From Isoetes taiwanensis (Eukaryota > Streptophyta > Lycopodiopsida > Isoetales > Isoetaceae), in contig JAJEKV010000080.1 of NCBI GenBank assembly GCA_021234155.1, positions 1,410,182 through 1,474,181 on the forward strand: a DNA stretch of 64,000 bases, read 5' to 3'. Made by a program: the position numbers and the translations under genes. The notes under the pieces were generated by a model. That model did not search any database and was not told the DNA's origin. It worked only from the letters and a program-made list of their open reading frames with translations. Positions 21,560 through 34,239 of this stretch are shown in pieces; position 1 is the first letter of the stretch, and the number at the start of each line of letters is the position of its first letter.

Positions 21560-24500
21560 TTCCGAGAAAGAAAACATGACATGTGGTGGCAGGTCATTGG
21601 CGGATTAGCCAGAATGAACCCTAACCAAACTTTACGTTACGCCATGGGCCCCCTGGACATGGAGGCCAGTTGACTGGCCACAAAACAGCCCAGCGGGCCT
21701 TTCCCTTATACAAAAAAGGATCTCAACCGGGCATTGGGAGATTGACCCTTTTTCTTTGATGCCTTCATGTATCATATGACCTGAATCCCTTTGGTCATGA
21801 TAATTTATCTTATTAGGTATATATATGGTAGATTTAAGATCCCTAATTACATGACCAATGTTGACCTTATGACCTTACATTAATGGAATGTGAAGTCTCT
21901 AACTACACTTATACTAGTTATTGGATTTGCATTTTTTTAGACATGCATAAAAGAAAAATCCTCCTATTTCATCTTCATGTTCTAATCACAGAACAAATTC
22001 AGTTCTATGATCAAGTTGAACATCGATTGTACTAATGGGGAAATCATTTTTTTTCTGCAAGAACGACTGTATATAAACATATATAGTGAAATTGTCTGTG
22101 TACCTTTGAGCAACATTTTCATTAAGGCCGCCATAGCCAGACCTCCATGTACGTTCTTGAAACAGAGCAGAATACCTTGAAACAGAGCAGAATGGTGTAT
22201 CAGATTATTTCGAATAATTTGTCTTGTACATATACGGTTTTCCTCCTTTATTTCTTTTGTATATTTTAAGCATATTATATATTTATCCAATCATTTCATA
22301 CGCATTTACAAGGAAAACATGAAGTAAACTCCACATTGGATTCGAAATTTACAGCCAGTTCAAAAGACTATTTCAAGTTACAAGTTTAAAACTTTTTCCA
22401 GCTCAAGATCATCATAGCCATTTTCAGTGAAGCACAAGCACCAGGGGATGACAACCAGTGCTTCCATCTTCAAACCTGCAAATTAGAACACATTTCTCAA
22501 CTCAATTCATAAAAACGATGCTAGAAACGAATTATGATAAGCGGGAGCGGACAAAGTCGTAAAAATTGTCCAAATATATATCAGACTCTCGAATGAAATA
22601 GAAATCAAGGAAATCTCTCCACGAGTCTAACACCAACAGAAAGTCTTCAAGAACAGGAATAGTCTTGATTCTCGGCATCTTCTAACTAAAAGCTTTCTAT
22701 AACTGTATGATGGCCTTATCAGCGCCTTCTAACACTGAAAAAAAACCAAAAGGAATAGGTTAAAGAAAATTTTCACGCATTAGAAACAAGAAGAAGACAT
22801 GGCTCACCAAATTTACCAAAATGACGGCACATTTCAAGGAATAAGGTCACTTCAAGAAATAACAAGCGAAAACACAGAACACCACTGAATGTTCAAAATT
22901 CGCGAGCAAAAACTGCTAAATCCTATCTATACACATATTGGAGCACACCATCGGCCAAACCAGCAGACGCCGCAGCAGAGAAAGAGGTTGGACAAAAAAT
23001 AGAGCATCAATTTTGCCCCTTTTTGCACATGTCACTGCCAGGCATCACCACGTGGATGGGGAAATTGTCTCTCCCCACTTATTACGTGGGAAAATGGCTG
23101 TCCGCAGGCCATTACATGGGACGCGGACCTGGCTCGCCCTAACGGGCTCGCCAGGCCCTTATCTCGCATAATGGCCTACGGATGGCCATTATGCCTAATC
23201 AAATGCCCTACTGTGACATGAACCCAATTTGAGTTGTAGAAGACTAATCAAGCAAGGATCCAAACTCTGGCTACGACAGAATCAGATTTGAGACTCATAA
23301 TTGCATTTCATGGCATGATAAAGAAACTAAAGTAGATTGCTTCTCTAGAAAGTAACCAGGGCCTGTTATCATGAATCAGCATGTGTTTATCCAAGAAGGG
23401 GATGCAGATGCGAGGGATCAAATGAAAGCCGTATGCATCAACGACAGAATATTGTGCTGGCTGCCAAGCTGGGCCAAGTTTGGCTATGGCGGCCACTCTG
23501 CCAAATGTTTCGACCAAGGACATTAAGGTTGATAATGTCCTCTAATGCCTATGGCCCATTAGGAATGGCTTATGTGACCATGTCAATAGGAAAGGCCTTA
23601 GCCGTACTGTCATATTGCCTCGGCATTCTTGGCCACATAGCCACCTCAGCCATTTCTTCTTGGCCATTAGGCCTCATTTGAGGACGTTATCTAGCCCTTA
23701 TCGTGTTGTTTGTAGAATTAATTTTGAACCCTTAGATTAAAGAAGATTCTTGGAATCTTTTCTATCTAAGGTGCCCTTTTCTTGTTCCACAAAAATGATT
23801 GCCTAAACTAATGCTGTGAACTAACATTTGATACTTTCGTATAAATTATCTAATTCAAGTAACCACTATTTTTTATATTTATATTATCCTTCCTATCTAA
23901 TTCAGTTGGGATTTTTGTTCGCATTTTCATTTCTTCTATACTTATTAGCTGGGGACGACACGTGTTTGGGTTTCTTTATAGCGACCATTTTTCTTATCCG
24001 AATCCGATTCGAGGCAGGTCTGTGCAGCAAATCGGATCTGTCTTGCAATGGGATCTGATTGCAATCAGAGAGGATTTATGTGGAGAGTGGATGCATGCAT
24101 ATTTGAGCGAAGAGCTCTAGCGTGAAAATGAAGACTCCTTTAGCAACTTTTTTTGTTGCCATAGCTTCTTAGCCCAATCCACATGTGGACGCGATCTACA
24201 AATATTCCTCTTTTAGGTCATTGCTTTCAGTAAGGATTAAGCAGGGATCTAGCCTACAAAACTTGTGACAGGAAAGATTGAGCCAGAGAAAAAGTTGACA
24301 TAGCAAAGCATGGAGGAATTTTGACACGATTTGCTTTCTCATGTTGGCAGCTAGATCCACCGACATAGCCAGCCATAGCCAGCCAGGGATGTTCCAAAAA
24401 TCTGGAAATAGAGGTGTCGATTAGGAAAAATAGGGTTAGTCATCTGTTCTGCATAAAAAATGAGGATTGTTTGCGGCCGGTGTGAGTATTTTGCATGCTT

Positions 24501-25060
24501 AGAATTTTTTTTGGTAGCATTTGCAAGTAAGACGGGAAACTCGGATATGGGATCTTCTCCAAATTTCACGGAACAGAGGTTTGGTTGCCATGTTTTGTGG
24601 CTTTGAGTTTCTTGCATTTTGACATGTCTTTCATAGAGGCCCTATTTTGCACCGTGCCACGGTGGGAAATATGGATAGTTAGTCAAATAAAGACTTCTTA
24701 GTTCACACCGTGGCCACAATGCAAACTAATGGTTATTCCCTAACTGAATGCCAACTCAATTCATACTATGGCCACATCACAAAATATTTTTAACTGAATG
24801 CCAACGTTATTCGCACCTTGTCCACGCTGCCAAAATAGAATAACGCACTATGGTTATACATTATGATAAATACTATTCTTAAATTAATATAGATTTCCTC
24901 ATACATTCAAAAGCCCAACAATATAACTTCTATCTTGTATGATCCTTGTAGATCTCCACTGTTTTAGATTTTTTGTTGCACTACAATTGCACCACGTCTG
25001 CTTCTTTTCATCCTGCTAAAATTTTCTCCTTAATATTTTGCCAATGTCGTCTCATGTTTC
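21560..25060. other. 3.5-kb intergenic stretch
   Basis: I find no gene, no element with clear ends and no long repeat. Short inverted GC phrases occur near 23100-23190 around CCATTATG-type words. It may consist of old, unrecognisable repeats. Confidence 0.45.
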
Positions 25061-25560
25061 TCAGGGGTGCGCAGACTGATAGCTTCCATTCGCATGGGTG
25101 CTCGCCTCCGCATTAAGACAGGCCGATGGACTCAGAAGGGACGCGAGGACAGATCCGTTAGTGTTGCCAAGAGGGCGCCATTGAGGATGGATGCCATGCC
25201 CTTCAGACCTGCCTGGCATTCGATCATACTCGAGCACGGTATGTCCAGTCAGTTATGCCTGACCAGCCACTGTATGTGCTGCTGAATACAACCTTCGCGA
25301 GCTTGTTGGGATCATACATTTAAGAGGCTATGGATACATGGACTCAGCTGTGTAATCCGAGACAGTATTGAATTGTCTCATACGATTGTACAATCTACCA
25401 TCATATTTATTACTGCTAAGACTTTTCCCTCGAAAACACTTCGGGGCAGGGGTTTTTTAATCCTGACAGTAATACGCCTATCGCTCTCCTTGTTTGGGTC
25501 CCAAGATCAATTGGTCTTCGTGGACGCTAAAAATACACTCTATTCTATTCTATTCTTATC
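25060..25560 (+). mobile_element. LINE family A copy 2, 3' fragment
   Basis: A severely 5'-truncated LINE. It starts in the extreme C-terminus of ORF2 (IASIRMGARLRIKTGRW) and runs through the 3' UTR. The UTR holds the family hairpin at 25427-25446 and ends in a pentanucleotide tail, CTATTCTATTCTATTCT. C-terminal residues near 25200 have lost their frame. Dead copy. Confidence 0.85.
25427..25446 (+). repeat. LINE family A 3'-UTR hairpin (copy 2)
   Basis: CCCTCGAA-AACAC-TTCGGGG forms a 7-bp stem with a G-T pair and a 5-base loop. The other three copies keep the pairing with different bases. Confidence 0.75.
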
Positions 25561-25659
25561 TTTTTTCTCTAGCTTACATATAATCCTTTAGTAGAACCAT
25601 TGACACATCTATTGTAATGAATTACCATGCGACCCTTGATGTTAGATGAACTTAAAAAG

Positions 25660-26125
25660 AATTCTTAGCTTGTTTATGTGACTTGGAAGTATATGAATAT
25701 ATAATGTGTAATATTACATTCTCCCCATGCTAAGGACTTCATGAATTCAGTAACTGCTGTTTTGAATTCATCTAACTTTCCACCCACCATTCCTTTCTCT
25801 GCCATTAAATTTATCAGGTTGCTCAGATTATGTACTTTAGTTTTTTTTTTTTTACTTCTCCCGTGTGAAGCGCAGTCATCTTCAACTACTAGCAAGTCCT
25901 TGTACCCCGCTCAATTTTCAGATGGCAAGGATCCATTCTTATGTAACTTGGTACAAGATAGAAATCTTTTCGCTTTCACCCCACCCATAGAAGGCTTACA
26001 AGGAATCTGACCTTCCTTCTCAGGATTTTGAAGGATTTTATAATCATCATCATGAAGACCAAGATCAGAAAGTACATTCTCAACATCTTTCATACAGTCT
26101 TTGAGGAGACTTAATCCAAGCAAAT
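25660..26125 (-). pseudogene. Unrecognised decayed coding sequence
   Basis: Two adjoining minus-strand frames have natural protein composition. 26123-25911 begins LGLSLLKDCMKDVENVLSDL and includes GLHDDDYKIL. 25895-25674 has VHNLSNLINLMAEKGMVGG then KLDEFKTAVTEFMKSL. A stop and a frame change separate them, so this is a broken exon or retrocopy. I do not recognise the family. It abuts the 3' tail of the LINE at 26130, so it may have been the LINE's target site. Confidence 0.5.
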
Positions 26126-26129
26126 GAGA

Positions 26130-27430
26130 ATGATAATGATTTTTTATCGTCCACTGAGGCCAATCGGCCTATGGGACCCATAAGGAGCGCAGCAAACTTA
26201 TTACTGTCCGGGTTAAAAAACCCCCGCCCCGAAGGGTTTTCGAGGGAAAACCCGTGGCAGTAATAAGAATGCTGTCAAACTGTACAAGTATACATCAATG
26301 TTTATATACATGTCAAGTGTGTGCCCGAGGACATAGCTGATCTCGCATGTCCATAACCTCCTGAAGATATGATCCCAAAGACCGCACGGATCTTTGTGCT
26401 CAATGTCATATGTAACGGTGGCAGGCCCGACCAACTCAAAGATATCGGTTCGAATTTGATCATATCTTTGGGCAACTTTGAAGGGTATGAGATTCATCCT
26501 CAATGACTCCCATTTGGCAAAGCATTGACAGAGCACGTCTGGCGTGGCTCACCAATCCATCCGGCTGTCTCAATTCAAAGATGATGTGCCCTCGTATGCG
26601 AATGGAGGCAATGAGTGCGCCTTTTCATGGGCAAGTGGGTACGCAGGTAGCATTGCGGGCCTCGTTCCAATATGAGATTTATGTGGCCCGGTAGTGTCCG
26701 TCTTGACTGTTCAAGGGCATTGGCATCCCAAAGCTTGCCGAGGAAGCAATCGTCAAGATATTGCCTCAAGCTATGGCGACCGCCTCTGTTTGTACATGTA
26801 TGCACCTCGTGCTCCCGCACATTCCATCTAGTCAATCATTGATCTCTCTTTTCCCTCCAAAGAGGCCTTGAGGCGCGGCTCCATTGCCATGATATAAGCT
26901 AGTTTAGGGAGGCGAGCATCGTCCATATTGACCACCTTCGAAAATAGACAATGTGGCGATCAAGGGCCGCCCTCTCAAGAGGCAAGAATCTTGTCTCCGG
27001 AGAATTTGATATGGGACTGTGGACTTCACCCCTAGTGCTGCATTACTAAGAAGGCTTTTCGTACTGCCGGGTCATTCCAAGTAGCAAGTGATACCATCGG
27101 GCCCCATACTTCCACCCCGTATAAAAGGACGGGCTCCACTAAGACTTTGAAGCAGTGGATCGATGGGCCCAATCATACAACTCCGCTCTATGACTATTGT
27201 TTTGCATTGCATATAGTGCCTTCCAGCCTGCCGTCACTCGTAGCCGTATGGATGTGTCCCAGTGCATAGTAGAAGGAAACTCCACTCCCAAATATTTGTA
27301 TGTGGATGCAACTTCCACATTTTGGCCTCGGTAACTGAAGGAGGGGACCCTCGGCTGACGTGAAGATGATATGAAAACCACCTTAGTCTTGGCCAGGTTG
27401 ACGCGCATATCAGTCGCTTGGCAGAATGCT
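26130..27430 (-). mobile_element. LINE family A copy 3, RT thumb to 3' end
   Basis: A minus-strand, 5'-truncated copy. At 27408-27139 the frame reads VNLAKTKVVFISSS and YKYLGVEFPSTMHWD, the RT thumb. Below 26835 C-terminal pieces follow, then the 3' UTR with the family hairpin at 26227-26246. The UTR reads into a short AT-rich tail near 26130. It matches positions 1-430 very closely and carries several breaks. Confidence 0.87.
26227..26246 (-). repeat. LINE family A 3'-UTR hairpin (copy 3)
   Basis: Read on the minus strand: CCCTCGAA-AACCC-TTCGGGG. It is followed by the GGGGTTTTTTAA phrase seen in the other copies. Confidence 0.78.
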
Positions 27431-27780
27431 CATGTAAACATCTTATCCACTATTCTTAAAAAAGCATGCAGGGTGCGTTGCCTACATGCAGTCTCTTCAC
27501 AGGAACTGGAACAAGGATCAAATTCAAGTCTTCCTTTACTAGCGTTGGTTTAGCATCCTTGGAACACCCTGAGTACTCTTGCCCTTCCCCTTAGCATATA
27601 GCCCAGCGTACAAACAATAAGGGTACTATGTATAGCCTTACTAGAACCACAGGAACATGAAACCTCTCCCTAATTCCATGCAGTAATAATAGGAGGAATA
27701 GCTATTTGCTAAAAGACCCACTTAAGAATACTATGATTTCTTCAGGCACTTGAAAGATCCTTATCTACCAAATATGGTCC
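27431..27780. other. Intergenic sequence
   Basis: Nothing was recognised between the truncated LINE and the decayed minus-strand gene. Confidence 0.4.
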
Positions 27781-29150
27781 TCTAACTAAACAGAGAATCT
27801 ACCTACCTTATTATTAGAACTTGATAATGCCTTGTTCATTAATGTGAAAGAGATCCTTTCATACTTCTCACCTTTGATCAGTTCTATATCATTCAACTTT
27901 ATAGCACTTTGGAGTTTTCCAGCACATTCTTCCACTTGTATATCATAAAAGTAAATTAACAGAAGAAGCATTCTAGAGAGATCCATCTAACCGTTGATAT
28001 TTTTTTTCCATTAAGAACATCCACCCTTCTTCTTACTTTTCCCAGTATATAGTGATCCCAAATGCAAAGATGTAATGATCTGATATATTTCTTCCAAATG
28101 CTCGTTTACTTGTGCATTTCTCTTTGTTCTGCTTGCCTTGACATAATCGAGTCTTGGCAGAATGGTCTTCATAATACCTGGTTGCTTGATATACTGCAAA
28201 CAATGTAAGCTTGTCGACTGATACTAACATTATCACAAATTTCTTGAATGTTATTGGCACTTTAACTCTCTTCCAATTTAGTCAGCACATGTTTCACTAC
28301 AACTTTTCTTAAGTGGTTGCTCCAGGAAGCTTCAACATATCTATAATATCATCTTTAGTAACTAAACGTTTTCAACAAAATAACAAAAGTATAAGGTTTT
28401 CTCGGGGTTTTTTTTTTTTTCAGCCATAGTTGGATTCATGAGTTTCTTAATGGCGTGGATTCTTCTTCTAGAGCTACCACTACCAGGGGCAAGTACATTT
28501 AAAGCGTTCAATTTTATTTTCCTCTGCCTCATGCCTAATGGTGTCATATTCAACCTCTTCAACCTCCTCTCCAATTTGTCATTGTCCTCAGAAGATCTCT
28601 TCAGTCCTTGTTTGACTCCACCTCTGTAAGCAACCTTTGATTGAAAGCTTATATAGGTCATTTGCATTTTTCTGTTCTTCAAGCAATAGTTATATTGTTG
28701 GAGGTAATTGTAGTATGTTATCATATTGCAATGCATTTCGCACAATTGATTATACACTATTTCTCAAATTCAAATCAAAATTACTAGAAGCATTGTCGCA
28801 ATATCGAAGCAGACCTTCATTACCCTTACAGACAAAGTGAATAAGCCCTGATGCAGAATGAAATTTAGGACATCTTCTGGTGATCGAATCGATGGCATAC
28901 AGTTCCCCAATGTCAATATTCATTGCATTAGAAGATCGAAGAGCACTCCCATTAACTTGTTCCTTCCTGTTATATTGGTTTTTGTAGGGCAAGCAATTCT
29001 TGTGCACCTCCATCTAGAATTGGCCTTTCATTTTCTGTTAACCAAGAAGAAATTAACTCATTATCATTGCCCAGAATTACAGAATTGTTACCTCAAATAT
29101 ATAAACCCTAATTTGACAGCTGTTGATAGCTCTCCAAGGTTCAACGACTA
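27780..29150 (-). pseudogene. Unrecognised decayed multi-exon gene
   Basis: Several minus-strand frames have convincing protein composition. From the 5' side: TENERPILDGG and ELLALQKPI (about 29040-28980); SIRSPEDVLNFILHQGLF with SVRVMKVCFDIATM (about 28900-28800); and 28700-28430 with VKQGLKRSSEDNDKLERRL, TPLGMRQRKIKLNALNVL and SSRRRIHAIKKLMNPT. Further pieces are YIKQPGIMKTILPRLDYV (28190) and VEECAGKLQSAIKLND (27930). The basic, SSRRRI-type segment suggests a nuclear protein. In-frame stops occur, so I call it a pseudogene. I cannot name the family. A telobox-like AGGGTTT lies at its 5' end. Confidence 0.5.
29098..29115 (-). promoter_or_regulatory. Telobox-like motif
   Basis: On the minus strand AAATTAGGGTTTATATA lies just upstream of the decayed gene. 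AGGGTTT (telobox) and TATA-like words near starts of transcription are common in plant housekeeping genes. Confidence 0.35.
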
Positions 29151-29519
29151 AAATTGATGAAATTCTTTGCCAAAATTCGAAGGAAGATAAAGATTTTCTG
29201 CAAATTTAGGCAAAGATTGACATCATTCCCAAATCCCAAAGAAAACTCCAAAGCTTTGGTACCCAATTGAGGCATCTTTGTGGTACCGCTTGAAATAACA
29301 GAAAAACTTCACTTTGATGCAGGGAAGGGGTGGACGGGGGAATTAGGCATAATAAGTTAGGAATAATGACATTTAGCAGGTTCGATTGCGCGAACCTCAG
29401 GGTCAGATAAGGTTCATGGAGGCGTTTTTGCCTATAGCTACAGGTTTGGGTACCAACTGAAATCCAAAATTTGGAAGGGCCTATAAGGGCATTAATATAC
29501 TGCTCCAAACCTCTAATGC

Positions 29520-29830
29520 CTTTTTAAGATTAAATATGATAATACCACATAGAGTTCTTTGGTATTTGAGAATATAATAGAATAGAAGCAAGTTTGAAAA
29601 GTTAGGCTTAATTAACGTAACTTCAAAAATTCAATAACATTAATTACAATCACTTCTAGCACTCTTTTTGTTCTTTTGAAGGCTGTAGAAGTGGTTAGAC
29701 TAAAGGTACAATCCAGAACTTGCTAGAGATGAAATGTATAGATGGCATATTTATATTTCAATCTTAATGTTCTAGTTACTTTGTTGAATTCATTGAAAGC
29801 ACACTTCTAAGAAAAACATAATATATGGTC
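29520..29830. other. AT-rich intergenic sequence
   Basis: No feature is supported. Confidence 0.4.
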
Positions 29831-29859
29831 TTTCTTCAATATTTGTGCAGGTTAGGTGT

Positions 29860-30075
29860 AGAAAAGGCTTCACAGTAATGGCATGTTTATCTTTAACATT
29901 TGTGCTGGTTAGCTACAAAAAAAGAATTACACTGATGGCATGTTTATCTTTAACCTTTGTGCAGGTTAGCTACAGAAAAAGCTTCACAACAATGGCATGA
30001 TTATCTTTAACATCCTTGTAGATTAGCTATAGTGTGATGGCTTGTTTATCTTTAATCTTTTTGCAGGTAAAGAGG
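29860..30075 (+). repeat. Diverged tandem repeat, about 58-60 bases, four copies
   Basis: GGCATGTTTATCTTTAAC followed by TTTGTGCAGGTTAGCTAC-like text recurs about every 58-60 bases with point differences. Confidence 0.8.
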
Positions 30076-30079
30076 CATG

Positions 30080-31340
30080 TTTACAATGATGATTTGCAAT
30101 TACTTGTATTTGAAAGCTTTTATTATAGCTTTAGTACCGTTCATTAGTAGGCTTGTTTAAATCGAGGTACAAGAATTCCTTGAATTTTTAGCTGTCCATG
30201 GCGTGCCGTAACACGTCTATTAACTTTAACTTCATCTTTGGATCTTCAAAATTATGAATCTACAGTCTTCTTATAATTATGGGTATTTTTTACCTTGTGT
30301 ATTTCCAAGCCCTTTATCACAGGGGTTTCCAAATCCAATCCACAATAAAGGTTAGATATATAGGTACATCATCTACCGTTGATTATTCCCTTTTTTTTTT
30401 CGTCCAAATTAATATAACTAGAAGTAGATATTCCCTCATTTTTTAGGTAGCACACAATTGTACGATTATCCACTCTCTATCATTTTACAAATTTGTTGAG
30501 ATGAATGAGAAAATACCCCTATTGAGAGAATTTACTGGGGTTTTGTGAGACGTGCACTAGAACACCATTGTAATAAGGGTTCAAGTTAGAGCAGATTAAA
30601 CAACTAGATTCCACATATTCTCGTGCCACATCCGGAGACCATTTTCAGAAATTCAAAAGTGCTAGCATTAAAGAAACTAGCAGTCGGGTAGGCTTGACGA
30701 AGAGGATCATGGAGTTTTTAGAAGGGTGGTGAAGTGAAGCAGTTTGTCAAGCAGATGATGTCCATGTCATTGCACTCATGAAGTCAACCGAATGAGATGC
30801 CAGAGCACATATGAGACATGAATAGCAAAGGCATTCAACAAAAAGGCCATGATTAATTTACTCCTTGAGAAGCTCCTGGATGCAAATGACTTTGGCAGTC
30901 AAATAATTCTTGGTGCAACACAAATAGGACTGAGGGTGACATTGGAGAACCTAGATGCAAATTCAATTGTGTTCATATTCTTATTGGTCACGTATCTTAA
31001 GATGAAACCCAGATGCAAATTTCAATATTATGTTCATATTCTTATTGATTACTCATTTATATTATATCCAGATCCATGTGTTCAATTATGCATTATTGAA
31101 CCATGCACAATTAGTCTTTGCATTATTATGATATAGTTCACATGAACTGTACTATAATCTAGTTGTGTGTACACATTTTATGCAAGAGAAGACACAAAAA
31201 AAAAAAACAAACAAACAAAACAAAACAAAACACTATTACTCAATGCCATGTAAGAGCATATAAGAAACATGTGTCTATAATGATGGGCATTGCATATGTT
31301 TGCACGTTTGTGAACCCAAAGGGACGCCCAAATCCTTGAA
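30080..31340. other. Intergenic sequence
   Basis: A poly-A/CAAAA run lies at 31195-31230. A local duplication of TTCATATTCTTATTG phrases lies near 30975-31045. No gene is supported. Confidence 0.45.
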
Positions 31341-32049
31341 CCACCACTACAAAAAAATTGCCCTGTTACGACGTCTATTACGACGTCCAGACGTCGTTTG
31401 AACGTCGATGAACGACGTCAAAAAGTCGATGAACGACGCCTATAACGACGTCGCGACGCCGTTTTTGCGACGCGACGCAGCGCCGCTATATCGCTGCTCG
31501 CAACGGCGCCGTCTTAAAGCGGCGGCGTGGCGGACGCCGCTCAACGACGGCATGCACCGCGTGGTCGCCACGCCACGCGCTGGGCGGCGATGGCGTCGAA
31601 GCGGGGTTTGGCGGCGTGGCTTCACGCGTGTTTGACGCCGTTTAACGGCGTCGCCACGACACGCGACCATCGTCCACGCGGCGGCGGTGGCCGGCGGTGC
31701 AATTAAGCGCCGTTGCTTACGTGGCAGCCACGTACAACGACGTTGCTTACGTGTATTAAAAAAAAAATTTTTTTATTTTTTTTATTTTTTTTTTTATTTT
31801 TTTTTAAATTGAAAAAAATAATAATAATACATTTATTATGAATGAAGTTAATACATTTAATTTAAAGCCTATAAAATGAATTTAACCAATAAAGAAATAT
31901 AAGATTTTAACGTCATTAAATGATGTCGCTTAAATATATTAGAAAAAATACAAAAATAAATGAAGCCCCAATTTTTTTAGCTAAATACATTAATCAATAA
32001 ATTAAGCTAAATACATTAATCAATACATTAAGCATATTCAAAATTAAAT

Positions 32050-32460
32050 GCTTACCTGGTACAAGGTGGCAAAGTTGTTTTGCACAAACAACGCATTTGC
32101 TAGGAGTGTACATGCAAAACAATAAATTCAATGATTAGTAAAATATTAGTATAAATAAACAACTTAAAGGAAAAAAAATATGGAAAATCAATGGGGGAGG
32201 GGTGGTTTCAATGACGTTCCCTTCTTGGATAACAATTTAACCTAAATAAAGCATTAGTATTTTATTAGCGTATTGAAAAAATTAAATCCTTACCTGGAAG
32301 AGGTGCCAACTTGTTTTTGAAGAACAACAGATTTTGCTAGGAGTGTACATGCAAAACAAAAAATTCAATGATTAGAAAGAAATAGTATAAAACAACTAAT
32401 AAGGAAAAATTTTGGAAAGAAGAAGGGTCTCGATCTTTTAACGACGCCTTCTTAGATGGG
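32050..32460 (+). repeat. Direct repeats inside the CACTA-like element
   Basis: Two diverged copies, 32050-32230 and 32288-32460, share CTAGGAGTGTACATGCAAAA and AAATTCAATGATTAG. They lie about 240 bases apart. Confidence 0.82.
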
Positions 32461-32462
32461 AA

Positions 32463-32720
32463 AAAAATTAGAAGAAGAATGGAAGAATTCAAGAAGAAAA
32501 GGCTAAGAAGAAGAGGAGGAACCCAAAATGGGGAGGAAGAATAATGAAGAAGATGAAGCGCAAGAGGAGGATTAAGAGTAAGAATTTGAATAAGAGGAGG
32601 AAGAAGTAGTATAAGAGGAGGAAGAATCGAAGAAGAAGATGACAAAGGGAATGGAAGAATATGTATGGAAGAAGGATGCAAGAATGGAAGAAGAAGAATG
32701 AAGGTTGAAGGAAGAACAAA
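32463..32720. repeat. GAAGAA-rich purine tract
   Basis: Almost entirely purine on the plus strand. The hydrophobic Leu/Phe/Ser frames on the minus strand are artefacts of it. Confidence 0.85.
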
Positions 32721-33425
32721 CAACAAATACAAAAAGCCCTAAATCTACCCTAAAAACAAGTTTAGATTCAAAAACGAGTTGGTTGATCCGTGCACATACC
32801 TTATGAAGCTTGTCTTACACTTAGAATAGACCCCTAAAGTAGATCCGCTACCAAAAATCGCCTCAAAAAACGCTCCTCCATAAGCTTTGCTTGCTCGAAA
32901 ATAAGCGGCGGGATTGCCGCCTGTTTTCAATTTAAATCACCTGGTGTCGTCGTTTAACGACGCCGTGACGTCGTTAAACGACGACAAAAAACGTCGTTGA
33001 ACGACGTTTGTAACGACGTTTTTTTTTTTTTTTTTACGACGACCAATTTTTTTTTTTTTTTTTTCTGGGTTTGATATAGGAAATAGAAGGTACTGCATAA
33101 ACCTAGTAACAACATGAGAATAATAAAGGAGCTATATGTGTATCATGGGATATCCAGATATTATGATGGCAAAATAAGCAACAGGTTCTGGAGGATATCA
33201 TAAAGATGTGAGGTAATGTGTAGCCCTATATTTCAAAGGAACAAATATATTAAAACATCTTGATTGGGGCATAAATCCACTTGGAGGTAAAAACTGGAAG
33301 TGATATTGCTAACCATAGATGGGTGTTCTACATTAACTTTGACTAACTAACATGTTGGTATGGTCTTGAAAAATATTGACATATTACATTAAATATTAAA
33401 TTTGGAACTAACGTATGGATAAGAT

Positions 33426-33911
33426 TTGTTAGGGCAAAAACAGAAACTATCAAGACGAATTATGAAGCCAAGGGATATGGCGGCAAGGGAAAAGGACTTC
33501 ACGACCATCTGCTTGCTATGGTATGTAAAAACAAAGGCCAGAACTGTCGGTAATAGGGACAGATCCAGGGCATATAAGGCATACAAACTTCGGAAAAAAC
33601 ACAAGGCCCGGATCATTTTTATCAGGTTCTGGGGTCTGGGTGAGCTGAAAGCTTGTGAAGCAGCCATGGTTAGGAAGAAAGGCGGTCTGAATATCGCCAC
33701 CAGAAAGAGAATAGCAGAAGAGAAGCAGAAATCAAAGGGCATTAAGAAAATCTTCCAATACCACAATTCTGTGGTAACTCCAGCACTCAATAGCTCCACT
33801 CCAATAGCTAGCATTTTAGATCCAGTTGGTGCTAGAAAAACGGCATTTAATCACGTAATTGGAGGATCGCGATACGCGGCGGATGATAGCATCCACTTGC
33901 TACAATTTTGA
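33426..33911 (+). CDS. Unrecognised basic 161-codon ORF
   Basis: An open frame rich in Lys and Arg, with stretches such as NRDRSRAYKAYKLRKKHKA and ATRKRIAEEKQKSKGIKK. It lies between the CACTA-like element and the LINE at 34000. I see no known domain, signal peptide or membrane segment. It could be a piece of a nucleic-acid-binding protein or a chance frame. No neighbouring evidence supports expression. Confidence 0.25.
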   Translation: MLGQKQKLSRRIMKPRDMAAREKDFTTICLLWYVKTKARTVGNRDRSRAYKAYKLRKKHKARIIFIRFWGLGELKACEAAMVRKKGGLNIATRKRIAEEKQKSKGIKKIFQYHNSVVTPALNSSTPIASILDPVGARKTAFNHVIGGSRYAADDSIHLLQF

Positions 33912-34239
33912 CGGCAATACCAGCAGGAGCTTGCGTGATATGAGGGGGCGTAGACACCGTGGTTGGCGCCTATGGAAGCCGGGACGTGGGGATGTGAACG
34001 GGTAGAGCAGAGACACCAGAACCTTGTCCCGGATCCGCATCGAGGTTGAGGAGGCTAAGGCTACGCACGAGGAGCACAGCCGCCCCTCCCGCCGAGGTTG
34101 CGGAGGCCGCCATCAGGAGACAAGGATTCCGTGTCGCTTTGGAAGCTAGCCGTGCGTAACCGGAAGCCGAGTAAGGATTTAGCACGCAGATCGAGCTACG
34201 GGAGCTTCAGCGGTCGCTGCCCGCCAAGGCAAGGGCCTC

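Larger units (their letters stand above)
31345..33064. mobile_element. CACTA-like non-autonomous transposon
   Basis: The left end is CACTACAAAAAAATTG. Just inside, AACGACGTC-type words recur at high density (31363-31460), and the same words recur at the other end (32940-33045). Such subterminal repeats are typical of CACTA (En/Spm) elements, where transposase binds them. The right end reads CAATT plus a T-run that mirrors the left end, but the final GTAGTG is missing, so one terminus is degraded. The inside holds a CpG-rich block (31420-31740), two direct repeats and a purine-rich tract. No transposase gene is present. Confidence 0.78.

Noticed and set aside
32337-32732. 131-codon Leu/Phe/Ser-rich minus frame
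   Set aside because: It is the complement of a GAAGAA-rich purine tract inside a CACTA-like element.
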